Source of the DNA: a virus
DNA: 41,724 bases
IMG/VR virus record: IMGVR_UViG_3300001349_000032
Location: 1-41,724 of that record
Strand: one strand, 5' to 3'
Position 1 is the stretch's first letter. Every line of letters begins with the position of its first letter. Below are positions 34,643 to 41,724 of this stretch, piece by piece. The notes beneath the pieces were generated by a model. The model did no database searches. It was not told the DNA's origin and saw nothing but the letters and a program-made list of their open reading frames with translations. A program made the position numbers and the translations under genes.

Positions 34643-37600
34643 TTAATTAAATACCTTTATTACATTATTTTTAAGTTGATTAAGTTCTCCAGAAAGATTT
34701 TTAGTAGCAAAGTCTTCTGCAGTTGCTTTTCCAAGGTTTATTAATTCTTCAATTGGCTGAGATTCTAATAATTTTGGCGCTAATGATATATCATCAAATA
34801 TTTGACTATGTTTTTTTAATAAATCTCTTTGTAAATCACCATATGTTTGTGACAGACCTTCAAGTGCCTGAGGTATTTCACTTAATCCTCCAATTACAGC
34901 ACCATCAATTGATAATTTTGCTTTCTCTAATGCTGAGCCAATTCCTTGTGGAAATTGACTTTGTAAATCAGTTGTTGCCTGCTGTAATGCAGAGTTTATT
35001 CCCTTAGGAAATTGACTTTGTAAGGCAGAAGTTGCTTCTTTAAGTTGCTGTACTCCTAAATCAGGATTAACCCAAGGCTTTGCTAAATCAGGATTAACCC
35101 AAGGCTTTGCATTTTTTATTAAATCGCTAGCGTTAGTAGCAGATACTGCGCCTGCTAAATCTGACGATACTTGTTTAAGTGCCCGACTTGCATCAGGAAT
35201 ATTTTGTACCATTGTGCCAAGGTTAGGTATATCAATTCCTAACTTTCCTGAAAGTCCCTCAATTGAAGACAGAGAATTTCTTAGATTATTTTGAATTTGT
35301 AAACCAACATCAATTAATTCTTGTGATTTGTTTAGTATTTCAATAACCGGAGCTGCTGAAATTTTTTCTAACTCTTGAACATTAATTTTTCCTAGGCCAA
35401 GATCAGCAAATAAGTTAGATGCTGCATTACCAAAAAACGACGTTGAAATTGGATTATTAAACACCCTTCTGTTTTCAAGCATGGTTGGAATAAATTTAGG
35501 ATCAAGACTTGAAGTAAAATTTTCAATTATTGAATTTGAAAATTCAACACTACTATCACTTTGTCCTGGGCGCCTTAACAACTTTAATGTTTGTACAAAC
35601 TGTCCTTTTGAAAGAGCTGTACTAATGGTTATAACCTTGTACACACCATTAAACGCATTATTTGGATCTATTTGTAGTGTATTTCTTAAATTATAATCGA
35701 TAGCACTGTTAAAACGTACAAGAACATCAACTTCGGTTGATTTTGTGTTTATAGTTCCATTAGCAGTTGTAAATTTATTTGAAGCAAATCTTTGATTTCC
35801 TGCATCATTATCTAACAAATAATACGGATCTCCCCAAATTGTTAAATCTAAAACAATATTTTCAATATCACTGTTCATAACCAACGATTGAAATTGTTCA
35901 GCTACAATCTTCTTATCAGTTTTTTTTGACGAGCCACCTTTTATTTTTGCTCCAGTTTCTAATACTGGTTCACTTCTTGGTAAAATTCTCCCGGCAGCTT
36001 CTTCATACCCGTCAGTTACTTGTAATACATCATTTTGACTAATTGCTGTTTGTTCTTCTGAAGCAACACCAGCTTTGTGTTTGTCTTCAGTTGCTTGAGT
36101 ATCAATCATTGGTCTAAAAAAACTATTGTCAATTTTAAATTCAAAATCTAATACATCAATATTTTTACCTGTGTATGTATAACTATAAGATTTGACACAA
36201 TTTTGTATTAATTCATCATAATTTTGTTCATTATTACTATCAAAAATTCCATAATCCATCTGATAAGGAATTACAGCAAATATAAATTGATATGCCGGAC
36301 GTCCAGCACCATTGTCGTCACTGATAATTTTTAAATGGCCGTCAATTTTAAACCATTCAATTTTTTTATCAGGACCGGGCTTTATGTCAATTAATCCTTC
36401 GCCCCATTCGCTGCTAAGTATTACTTCTTCAATCATTTTTTCTATTTTAGTACCTGGAGCAAAAGTAAATTCTCTATTAAGGGGATCAATTGACATGCTT
36501 CCTCTTTTGTAAACATTATTTTCCCAAACAAGATTATCAACTCCAAAAGGACTAGTGCCTTTTGTTTGAAAATTGTCAGTTATTAGACTACTTCCAAACT
36601 GATTAGAATTTGGATTTATTATTGTGGGCCGAGTAATGGGCCCAGATTGAACTGGAACACTTTTAGCTGGTGTTATACTGCTAGGAACTTCGTCGTAGGT
36701 GCTACCTGGCTGGCCTAGGGGTATAACTTGATCTTCAGGAGATAATGCACCAAAATTAGATGATTTATCTTTATTGTTAGTATTTTCAATTACTCGTCCC
36801 GAGCCGCCAAATGCATCTAAATTATTGTCTGTAGGATCTATTCTTTTACCATCTAGTAAATACGATCCGCCGCCTGTTAATTTGTTAAATTCGTCAACTT
36901 CTTTATTTGAAGATTGATTTAATTTAGTTTTATTAACTGTAACTTTGTTTTTATTAAAAGGTACAATATCTTCAGGAGATAATGCACCAAAATTACTAGG
37001 ATTTGTACTTGCTCCTTGTATTACAGCACTTTGTCCGTCAATACTTGATTGTACTTGAGTAGGATCTTTTGGAAATATAATGTAATATTTGTCTGCAACT
37101 GTTTTTTCATTTTTTGAAACTCTGTTTAGTTCTTGACTATTTAATAGTGCTTGTAAACTATTTTCGTTTAAAGATAAAACTTCATCAACTGACTGACCTT
37201 TAATTTTTACATCTGTCTTAACTTCTTGAAATGTATCTGTAAACACCTGATGATTTGCAGGTATTGCTTGAACTTGATAATTTGAGCCCGAAGCAGTAGC
37301 GTTAAATTTAAGATCAACAATTTTAATAGCAAAACTGTGTTTAGGCAAAGTTTTAGTAGTATCAGTATCAGTGTGTCCGATAAAATCAACTGTTAGTAAA
37401 AAAGGCGATTCCATTGCACCTCCTCTAAACCCAGCCTCAAGTGCTGCAACATTTAGTGTTTGAAAAAACAACCCAATGCTATACGGTTCGCTAATAGTAA
37501 ATGACATTTGAGTGGCTTCTGAAGTGCCTGTGCCGCCGTTCGGAATTACTAATCCTTCTATATTTAAATCATCAATAAAGTATTCTACGTTTATTCCTAA

Positions 37601-37783
37601 CTGTTCTTCGGTATATGTTTGTATATTTCCACTACCCGCAGGTGTTCCGCCTGATCTTGCAATAACCAATCTTTCAGAATCTAGATAATTGCCCGAATTA
37701 TATTCTTCTTTTGTAACTGCCGATAAAGACAATCTATAATTGTACAATCTAAACTGATTTAATGGATTAGGTTGTAAACTCAT
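34643..37783 (-). CDS. Probable baseplate hub structural protein, 1046 residues
   Basis: Not named with confidence. It lies between gp53 and gp5, so a hub component contacting gp5, perhaps doing the job of T4 gp27, is inferred. N-terminal ~200 residues are beta-rich (FRLYNYRLSLSAV, MSFTISEPYSIGLFFQTL, SFAIKIVDLKFNATASGSNY), a linker of low complexity follows (two SNFGALSPED blocks), then a second beta-rich core (SSEWGEGLIDIKPGPDKKIE, YQMDYGIFD, IENIVLDLTIWGDPYYLL, FNGVYKVITIST, QTLKLLRRPGQ). The last ~270 residues are mostly helical and repetitive, including a perfect nine-residue duplication (AKPWVNPDL twice) and two LQSQFP-x-GI-x-SAL units. The C-terminal helices look like coiled-coil or tape-like material. 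ATG 37783 has AGGAAC upstream and lies within two bases of the gp53 stop. Confidence 0.75.
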   Translation of the reverse strand: MSLQPNPLNQFRLYNYRLSLSAVTKEEYNSGNYLDSERLVIARSGGTPAGSGNIQTYTEEQLGINVEYFIDDLNIEGLVIPNGGTGTSEATQMSFTISEPYSIGLFFQTLNVAALEAGFRGGAMESPFLLTVDFIGHTDTDTTKTLPKHSFAIKIVDLKFNATASGSNYQVQAIPANHQVFTDTFQEVKTDVKIKGQSVDEVLSLNENSLQALLNSQELNRVSKNEKTVADKYYIIFPKDPTQVQSSIDGQSAVIQGASTNPSNFGALSPEDIVPFNKNKVTVNKTKLNQSSNKEVDEFNKLTGGGSYLLDGKRIDPTDNNLDAFGGSGRVIENTNNKDKSSNFGALSPEDQVIPLGQPGSTYDEVPSSITPAKSVPVQSGPITRPTIINPNSNQFGSSLITDNFQTKGTSPFGVDNLVWENNVYKRGSMSIDPLNREFTFAPGTKIEKMIEEVILSSEWGEGLIDIKPGPDKKIEWFKIDGHLKIISDDNGAGRPAYQFIFAVIPYQMDYGIFDSNNEQNYDELIQNCVKSYSYTYTGKNIDVLDFEFKIDNSFFRPMIDTQATEDKHKAGVASEEQTAISQNDVLQVTDGYEEAAGRILPRSEPVLETGAKIKGGSSKKTDKKIVAEQFQSLVMNSDIENIVLDLTIWGDPYYLLDNDAGNQRFASNKFTTANGTINTKSTEVDVLVRFNSAIDYNLRNTLQIDPNNAFNGVYKVITISTALSKGQFVQTLKLLRRPGQSDSSVEFSNSIIENFTSSLDPKFIPTMLENRRVFNNPISTSFFGNAASNLFADLGLGKINVQELEKISAAPVIEILNKSQELIDVGLQIQNNLRNSLSSIEGLSGKLGIDIPNLGTMVQNIPDASRALKQVSSDLAGAVSATNASDLIKNAKPWVNPDLAKPWVNPDLGVQQLKEATSALQSQFPKGINSALQQATTDLQSQFPQGIGSALEKAKLSIDGAVIGGLSEIPQALEGLSQTYGDLQRDLLKKHSQIFDDISLAPKLLESQPIEELINLGKATAEDFATKNLSGELNQLKNNVIKVFN
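35056..35109 (-). repeat. Perfect 27-bp tandem duplication in the hub-like gene
   Basis: Two back-to-back identical 27-base units, 35056-35082 and 35083-35109, encoding AKPWVNPDL twice. A looser 57-bp repeat (LQSQFP-x-GI) lies just downstream in the gene at about 34945-35025. Frame is kept. Confidence 0.92.
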
Positions 37784-37784
37784 T

Positions 37785-38081
37785 TTATGTTCCTATTACA
37801 GCTGATAATAAGCTTTTTTGAGGCAAGTATATACTAGTTCCTGCTTTAAAATCAAAAATTGGATCTTTTAATACGTCCATATTCCTTACAGAAAATACCC
37901 ACCATAATTTAGGAGTTCCATATAAATCAAATGCTAATAAATCAGGACGATATGTGTATTGCGGTTTTATTTCGTATATTATATCGGTATCTTGTGCTGG
38001 AATACTTCTCTTTTGATACAATCCTAAATGATTTGCTTGTTCAAAAGGCGTAACTTTCCAAGGACTGGTGTTAGAGTACAT
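37785..38081 (-). CDS. 53: Baseplate wedge protein gp53, 98 residues
   Basis: Short member of the gp53 family (T4 protein 196 residues). The diagnostic block is intact: YTYRPDLLAFDLYGTPKLWW, then VFSVRNMDVLKDPIFDFKAG and a final strand SIYLPQKS, the LysM-like core by which gp53 clamps neighbouring wedges in T4. The N-terminus NTSPWKVTPFEQANHLGLYQ with a RSIPAQDTD loop is also typical. It overlaps the end of gp48 (TAATG) and runs into the hub-like gene two bases later, so the three are one translational unit. Late expression in the assembling baseplate is expected. Confidence 0.92.
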   Translation of the reverse strand: MYSNTSPWKVTPFEQANHLGLYQKRSIPAQDTDIIYEIKPQYTYRPDLLAFDLYGTPKLWWVFSVRNMDVLKDPIFDFKAGTSIYLPQKSLLSAVIGT

Positions 38082-38953
38082 TATATTATTCCTTTATTTG
38101 TTCCAATATAGTGTCCTTTAGTAAATTCATCTAAACTAAAGTTTGAAACTTCGTTCCGACTGTATGTCGGAGATACTAATATATTAAATCTTCCTAAAGT
38201 TGGCACATATGAATACGTTGCAGAGTCGTTATTAGTAAATTTTCCAGTTCTAGCTGAAAATGTAACCGAGCCTGGTGCAACAGGAACTTTAATGTAATCA
38301 ACATTAGCAGGAAAATCAACAGATACTTGTTTTACAACTACTGGAACTTTGTTATATATAACATCTCCGTATCCACTTAGATATACCAAAGGCGGAGGTG
38401 CACCTGAATTTGACGACTTACCATAAAACATTTTAGTTACTGCACGTAAAAACATAGTCGAGGCTATCCAATATTTTCCGTCAGCTTCATTTTCAACTGG
38501 CCATTCAGCACTAATTGATATATCATCAACTGAACTATTTTCGTAGGTATTAAAAGCATAATTACTATGAGTAGGATGTACTGTATTATAATTTGCACTA
38601 TGAGCAGCAACAACTTGCGGAGTTGCTGGAAATACCATTGAATTACCAGATGTTCGTAACGGTGCTAATACTGAATTATTAGCTTGGAAGAATTCAATAC
38701 CTGTTGGTAGATGTAATCTTACTCTCCAATCATTACTCGATGTTTGACTAGTTGGAGTAATTGGAGAATATGTAGCTGTATACTGAGCGCCTGAAGGTAA
38801 TCCTATCATTCTGCCATGACTAACAAACGACTTACCATCTGCAATATTTTCAAATGTATTTTTTATTGTATTTGCAGTATTTGCTACATTTTTAACGTCT
38901 CTGACCACAGACCTAACTGTTCTTAAACCTTTAACTATTTTAGATAAACTCAT
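38081..38953 (-). CDS. 48: Baseplate tail-tube cap protein gp48, 290 residues
   Basis: Resembles T4 gp48, which sits on the hub and starts tail-tube polymerisation together with gp54. An N-terminal Lys/Arg-rich helix (LSKIVKGLRTVRSVVRDVKN) is followed by a beta-rich tube-like domain: DWRVRLHLPTGIEFFQ, MVFPATPQVVAAHSANYN, a WPVENEADGKYWIAS block, MFLRAVTKMFYGK, PPLVYLSGYGDVIYNKVPVV and SVDFPANVDYIKVP. The C-terminus ends GHYIGTNKG. Length is close to T4 gp48 (364) but shorter. It is the first gene of the minus-strand structural block, facing gp55 across a 75-base divergent promoter region; a separate gp54 is not seen in the window. Confidence 0.88.
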   Translation of the reverse strand: MSLSKIVKGLRTVRSVVRDVKNVANTANTIKNTFENIADGKSFVSHGRMIGLPSGAQYTATYSPITPTSQTSSNDWRVRLHLPTGIEFFQANNSVLAPLRTSGNSMVFPATPQVVAAHSANYNTVHPTHSNYAFNTYENSSVDDISISAEWPVENEADGKYWIASTMFLRAVTKMFYGKSSNSGAPPPLVYLSGYGDVIYNKVPVVVKQVSVDFPANVDYIKVPVAPGSVTFSARTGKFTNNDSATYSYVPTLGRFNILVSPTYSRNEVSNFSLDEFTKGHYIGTNKGII

Positions 38954-38970
38954 TTTATACCTACTCTCCA

Positions 38971-38982
38971 GTGTATTTAGTT
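38971..38982 (-). promoter_or_regulatory. CTAAATAC late-promoter-like motif before gp48
   Basis: Minus-strand AACTAAATACAC, followed by GGAGAGTAGG and ATG 38953. The same 12-mer occurs upstream of fibre 1 at 8519-8530. It overlaps the -35 element of the divergent gp55 promoter by two bases, so the two directions may compete. Confidence 0.45.
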
Positions 38983-39009
38983 GACAAAATTAAGTACATA
39001 TATTATAAT
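38981..39009 (+). promoter_or_regulatory. Consensus sigma-70 promoter for gp55
   Basis: TTGACA at 38981-38986, exactly 17 bases, TATAAT at 39004-39009; all 12 consensus positions match. Expected start about 39016, then AGGAG and ATG 39029. Indicates host-polymerase (early or middle) expression of the late sigma factor. Confidence 0.88.
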
Positions 39010-39028
39010 AAATATAGTAGGAGATATA

Positions 39029-39847
39029 ATGAAAAAAGTTAATTATTTAAACAACAAGGATATCCTGTTAGAGATACATAAATCAAAAAGTTCATTTTGT
39101 AGTTACATAGACGAGTCATATGCAAACTTTGATATTATTTTGCCAGCAACAGACAACATTAATATACGAACTATTGCAGAAGCTAAACGAAACAAAGCAA
39201 AAAAACTTACACAAAAAATATTCGAAGGGCATAAAGCCCAAGGAAAGAAAGTAAAACTAGCTGAATGCGAAGTTGACTATAGAAAAATTACAAAAGAAGA
39301 ACTAATCTTTCGAATTATGACATATGATCATATTCCAGACGAGTTTGGACGAAAGAAAACTCCTAAAACAATTGCAGATACTAAAGTTAAATTAAATTTT
39401 CCACCTTTTCAGCATTATAAGTTTGACGAAAATAATGAACTGCAATGTGTTGGTAAAAGTCACTGGATTGAAGGGATGGAAAATGGATACTTTTCAAAAG
39501 ATCACGGAAGAGCAACAAATAAACTAGCAATGATGTGGATCAAACTATGTGAAAGATATGCTACTAGAGGCAATGTTCGAGGTTATACATACAATGACGA
39601 AATGAAGGGGCAGGCTATATTACAATTATCACAAATTGGTCTTCAGTTTGATGAATCGAAGTCACAAAATCCATTTGCTTATTATACTGCGGCTGTTACA
39701 AACTCATTTGTAAGAGTTATAAACATCGAAAAGCGTAATCAAAATATTCGAGATGATATTTTAGAAATAAACAATTTAAATCCAAGCTTTACACGCCAAG
39801 GTGTTGGTGAATTTGAAGCATCTGAAAAAAGGTATAACAATCGATAG
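39029..39847 (+). CDS. 55: Late-transcription sigma factor gp55, 272 residues
   Basis: Homologue of T4 gp55, the sigma-like factor that binds host core RNA polymerase and recognises the late -10 TATAAATA. The start is ATG 39029 behind TAGGAG; an upstream in-frame TTG (38981) lies inside the promoter and is discarded. The N-terminal VNYLNNKDILLEIHKSK resembles T4 YNYVNNKELL. The sigma region-2-like part is at ~165-250: WIKLCERYATRGNVRGYTYN, EMKGQAILQLSQIGLQFDES, NPFAYYTAAVTNSFVRVINI, EKRNQNIRDD. The protein is longer than T4 gp55 (185 residues) because of about 100 extra residues between these parts. Its end (NPSFTRQGVGEFE...) is not the T4 clamp-binding SLDFLYE type. It lies beside gp47 and gp46, an order also found in T4. 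Confidence 0.92.
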   Translation: MKKVNYLNNKDILLEIHKSKSSFCSYIDESYANFDIILPATDNINIRTIAEAKRNKAKKLTQKIFEGHKAQGKKVKLAECEVDYRKITKEELIFRIMTYDHIPDEFGRKKTPKTIADTKVKLNFPPFQHYKFDENNELQCVGKSHWIEGMENGYFSKDHGRATNKLAMMWIKLCERYATRGNVRGYTYNDEMKGQAILQLSQIGLQFDESKSQNPFAYYTAAVTNSFVRVINIEKRNQNIRDDILEINNLNPSFTRQGVGEFEASEKRYNNR

Positions 39848-39854
39848 TATCTTC

Positions 39855-39883
39855 TTGACAATTAACAACTTTTATTGTATTAT
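39855..39883 (+). promoter_or_regulatory. Sigma-70-like promoter for gp47-gp46
   Basis: TTGACA at 39855-39860, 17-base spacer, TATTAT at 39878-39883 (5 of 6 in the -10). It occupies the 62-base gap after the gp55 stop; start expected near 39890, about 20 bases before the gp47 start. A 7-base inverted repeat TCTTCTT/AAGAAGA (39850-39856, 39885-39891) brackets it. Confidence 0.75.
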
Positions 39884-39909
39884 AAAGAAGAATATAAGCG
39901 AGGTTTAAT

Positions 39910-40920
39910 TTGTTTAAGAAAGCAGCAGTATTTACTGACTTACATCTTGGATTAAAAGGTAATTCAAGAATACACAATCAAGATTGCGAAGACTATGTTG
40001 ATTGGTACATTGATCAAGCTAAAATACATGGTTGTGAGACTGGAATCTTTACTGGAGACTGGAATCACAATCGTAATAGTTTAAATCTTACAACTATGAG
40101 CACTGGAATTAGGTGCTTAGAAAAGTTAGGCGCAGCATTTAAAAACTTTTATATGTTTGCCGGCAATCATGACCTATATTATAAAGATAGACGTGATATT
40201 AAATCAACTGAATTTGCTAGACATATTCCTGGCGTAACTGTAATAGACAAAATTTACGAAGATAGTGATGTAGCATTTGTTCCATGGCTAGTTGGCGATG
40301 AATGGACACAAATTTCAAAAATTACTAGCAAATATCTGTTTGGACACTTTGAATTACCATCATTTTACATGAATGCAATGGTACAGATGCCCGATCATGG
40401 TGAATTAAAGTCTTCGCATTTTGTAAATCAAGAATATGTGTTTAGCGGACACTTTCATAAGCGTCAACGGCAAGGAAAAATACATTATATCGGTAATGCA
40501 TTTCCACATAATTATGCAGATACATGGGATGACGATAGAGGAATGATGATTCTCGATAAAGAAAACAGTTGTGAGCCATTATACATTAACTGGAACGAAT
40601 GTCCAAAATACCGAACCATTAAACTAAGTGAATTAATTGATCAAAAAGATACTGTTATTAAAAACAAAATGTATCTTCGTGTGACGCTCGATTTGCCAAT
40701 TAGTTTTGAAGAAGCTAGCTTTATTAAAGAAACTTTTATAAATGAATATAAATGTAGAGAAATTACACTAGTTCCTCAAAAAAATATTGACGAAATTAAT
40801 ACAGATGTTGATATTGAGAAGTTTGAAAGCGTTGATGAGATAGTAAGTAATGAAATACTTGCTATTGATAGCGAAAGTTATAATAAAAACACATTATTAG
40901 AAATATATAGAGACCTGTAA
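39910..40920 (+). CDS. 47: Recombination nuclease subunit gp47 (Mre11/SbcD-like), 336 residues
   Basis: Metallophosphoesterase of the Mre11/SbcD type that with gp46 resects double-strand ends for phage recombination-dependent replication. All metal-site motifs are visible: D10-x-H12 in FTDLHLG, GD at 49-50, GNHD at 85-88, H146 in FGHFE, and GHFH at 180-183. The start is a TTG at 39910 with GAGG six bases upstream; the protein there begins FKKAAVFTDLHLG exactly as the family does, and no ATG is closer. Length matches T4 gp47 (339). Its stop overlaps the gp46 start (TAATG), so the two subunits are translated together. Confidence 0.95.
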   Translation: MFKKAAVFTDLHLGLKGNSRIHNQDCEDYVDWYIDQAKIHGCETGIFTGDWNHNRNSLNLTTMSTGIRCLEKLGAAFKNFYMFAGNHDLYYKDRRDIKSTEFARHIPGVTVIDKIYEDSDVAFVPWLVGDEWTQISKITSKYLFGHFELPSFYMNAMVQMPDHGELKSSHFVNQEYVFSGHFHKRQRQGKIHYIGNAFPHNYADTWDDDRGMMILDKENSCEPLYINWNECPKYRTIKLSELIDQKDTVIKNKMYLRVTLDLPISFEEASFIKETFINEYKCREITLVPQKNIDEINTDVDIEKFESVDEIVSNEILAIDSESYNKNTLLEIYRDL

Positions 40921-41724
40921 TGATAAAATTTAAGAATTTAACTATTAAAAACTTTATGAGTGTGGGTAATGTTACACAAGCAGTTGATTTTGACAAGGCA
41001 ATGTTAACATTAGTGTTAGGCGAGAACCTTGATCAAGGCGGTGACGATACTGGAAGCCGTAATGGAACTGGAAAAACTACTATCATAAACGGATTATCAT
41101 ATGCATTATACGGGCAGGCATTAACAAATATCAAACGCAACAACTTAATCAACAAAACTAACAACAAAGGCATGATTGTTACATTAACATTTGAGAAAAG
41201 TAATAATAAATATCGAATTGAACGTGGACGATCGCCTAACATATTAAAATTTTATATCAATGATACTGAACAACTTGATAATCTCGAAGATCAAAGTCAA
41301 GGCGATAGTAGAGAAACACAAAAAAATATTGATTCGTTACTTGGCATGAGTCATAACATGTTTAAACACATTGTTGCACTAAACACATACACTGAGCCAT
41401 TTCTTAGTATGCGAACTAACGATCAAAGAGAAATTATTGAACAATTACTTGGTATTACTTTACTTTCTGAAAAGGCTAGCGTATTAAAAGATAAAATTAA
41501 AGAAACTAAAGATACAATACAGTCTGAAACACTAAAAATAAACGCTATACAGTCAAGTAATGAAAAGATTAGGAAAAGTATCGACGCTCTTATTAGCAGA
41601 CAGTCGGCATGGAACAGTAAAAATCGACAAGATTGCAAAAAACTCACAAACGGCATAATTGATCTTGAAAAAGTTGATATTGATGCAGAATTAGAAGCAC
41701 ACGAAAAGTTAGTTGCATGGAATG
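40920..41724 (+). CDS. 46: Recombination nuclease ATPase gp46 (Rad50/SbcC-like), partial at right edge
   Basis: N-terminal 268 residues of the Rad50-like partner of gp47. The beginning IKFKNLTIKNFMSVGN is the usual SMC/Rad50 first strand, Walker A is GSRNGTGKTT (Lys52), followed by INGLSYALYGQAL. The Q-loop-like segment ALNTYTEPFLSM and the EIIEQLLGI-x(4)-EKA motif precede the first coiled-coil arm (Lys/Glu-rich from ~190 on, RRxxS-like helices) that runs off the window; the zinc hook, second arm, signature and Walker B are outside. ATP-driven opening and closing regulates gp47. Coupled to gp47 by TAATG. The C-terminal rest should lie to the right. Confidence 0.95.
   Translation, partial: MIKFKNLTIKNFMSVGNVTQAVDFDKAMLTLVLGENLDQGGDDTGSRNGTGKTTIINGLSYALYGQALTNIKRNNLINKTNNKGMIVTLTFEKSNNKYRIERGRSPNILKFYINDTEQLDNLEDQSQGDSRETQKNIDSLLGMSHNMFKHIVALNTYTEPFLSMRTNDQREIIEQLLGITLLSEKASVLKDKIKETKDTIQSETLKINAIQSSNEKIRKSIDALISRQSAWNSKNRQDCKKLTNGIIDLEKVDIDAELEAHEKLVAWN

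Noticed and set aside
38981-39028. Upstream TTG start that would add 16 residues to gp55
   Set aside because: The TTG is part of the TTGACA -35 element; ATG 39029 has AGGAG at proper distance and matches the family N-terminus.
39850-39891. Inverted repeat TCTTCTT/AAGAAGA as a terminator for gp55
   Set aside because: A 28-base loop, weak A/T arms and no following T-run; it brackets a promoter instead and may be chance.
1-41724. tRNA genes, integrase/attachment sites, IS elements, photosynthesis or other host-derived metabolic genes
   Set aside because: None could be supported by reading either strand; coding density leaves no gap longer than about 75 bases.

Overview
This window reads as part of the genome of a marine T4-like myovirus (tailed phage, Caudoviricetes). 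The DNA is strongly A+T-rich, genes are packed with one-base or ATGA overlaps, and the recognisable proteins are T4 baseplate and replication/late-transcription homologues in the versions typical of marine T4-like phages (cyanophages, Pelagibacter myophages). No photosynthesis or other auxiliary metabolic gene, tRNA or integrase is visible here, so the host cannot be fixed from the window; a Pelagibacter- or picocyanobacterium-infecting phage is an inference from composition and protein style.

Layout. Positions 38953 down to 4694 are a continuous minus-strand virion-structure block, read right to left: gp48 (tube cap), gp53 (wedge), a 1046-residue hub-like protein, gp5 (hub/spike, ending in an M15 peptidase), a small membrane protein, a GH104-like lysozyme protein, gp25 and gp6 (wedge), then a giant 4536-residue structural protein (13.6 kb, about a third of the window), a 203-residue conserved-type structural protein, three tail-fibre-like proteins sharing an N-terminal domain (the first with a tail-collar domain), and two paralogous structural proteins. 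Downstream, still on the minus strand but behind its own consensus sigma-70 promoter, lies a cassette (4634 to beyond position 1) of an unknown 115-residue protein, two paralogous GT-A-like glycosyltransferases, an unknown 196-residue protein and a protein with a duplicated glycosyltransferase-like domain that ends in 22-residue tandem repeats running off the window.

On the plus strand from 39029, divergent from the baseplate block, are gp55 (late sigma factor), gp47 and gp46 (the Mre11/Rad50-like recombination nuclease; gp46 runs off the right edge). gp55 and gp47 each have a TTGACA-N17-TATAAT-type promoter, fitting early/middle transcription by host polymerase. The structural genes instead carry T4-late-like motifs (NATAAATA or CTAAATAC) at several operon starts, so the gp55 made from the right-hand genes would be expected to switch on the block to its left.

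Working together: gp48/gp53/gp25/gp6/hub/gp5 build the baseplate; the lysozyme and the M15 peptidase would open peptidoglycan during injection; the giant protein and fibres make the outer baseplate and host-recognition apparatus; the glycosyltransferase cassette probably modifies a glycan (virion, DNA or host surface). The most unusual items are the giant protein with an FG-GAP-like beta-propeller, the sigma-70-driven glycosyltransferase cassette with its 66-bp coding repeats, the spike-borne peptidase paired with a separate lysozyme, and several in-frame microsatellite or tandem duplications.
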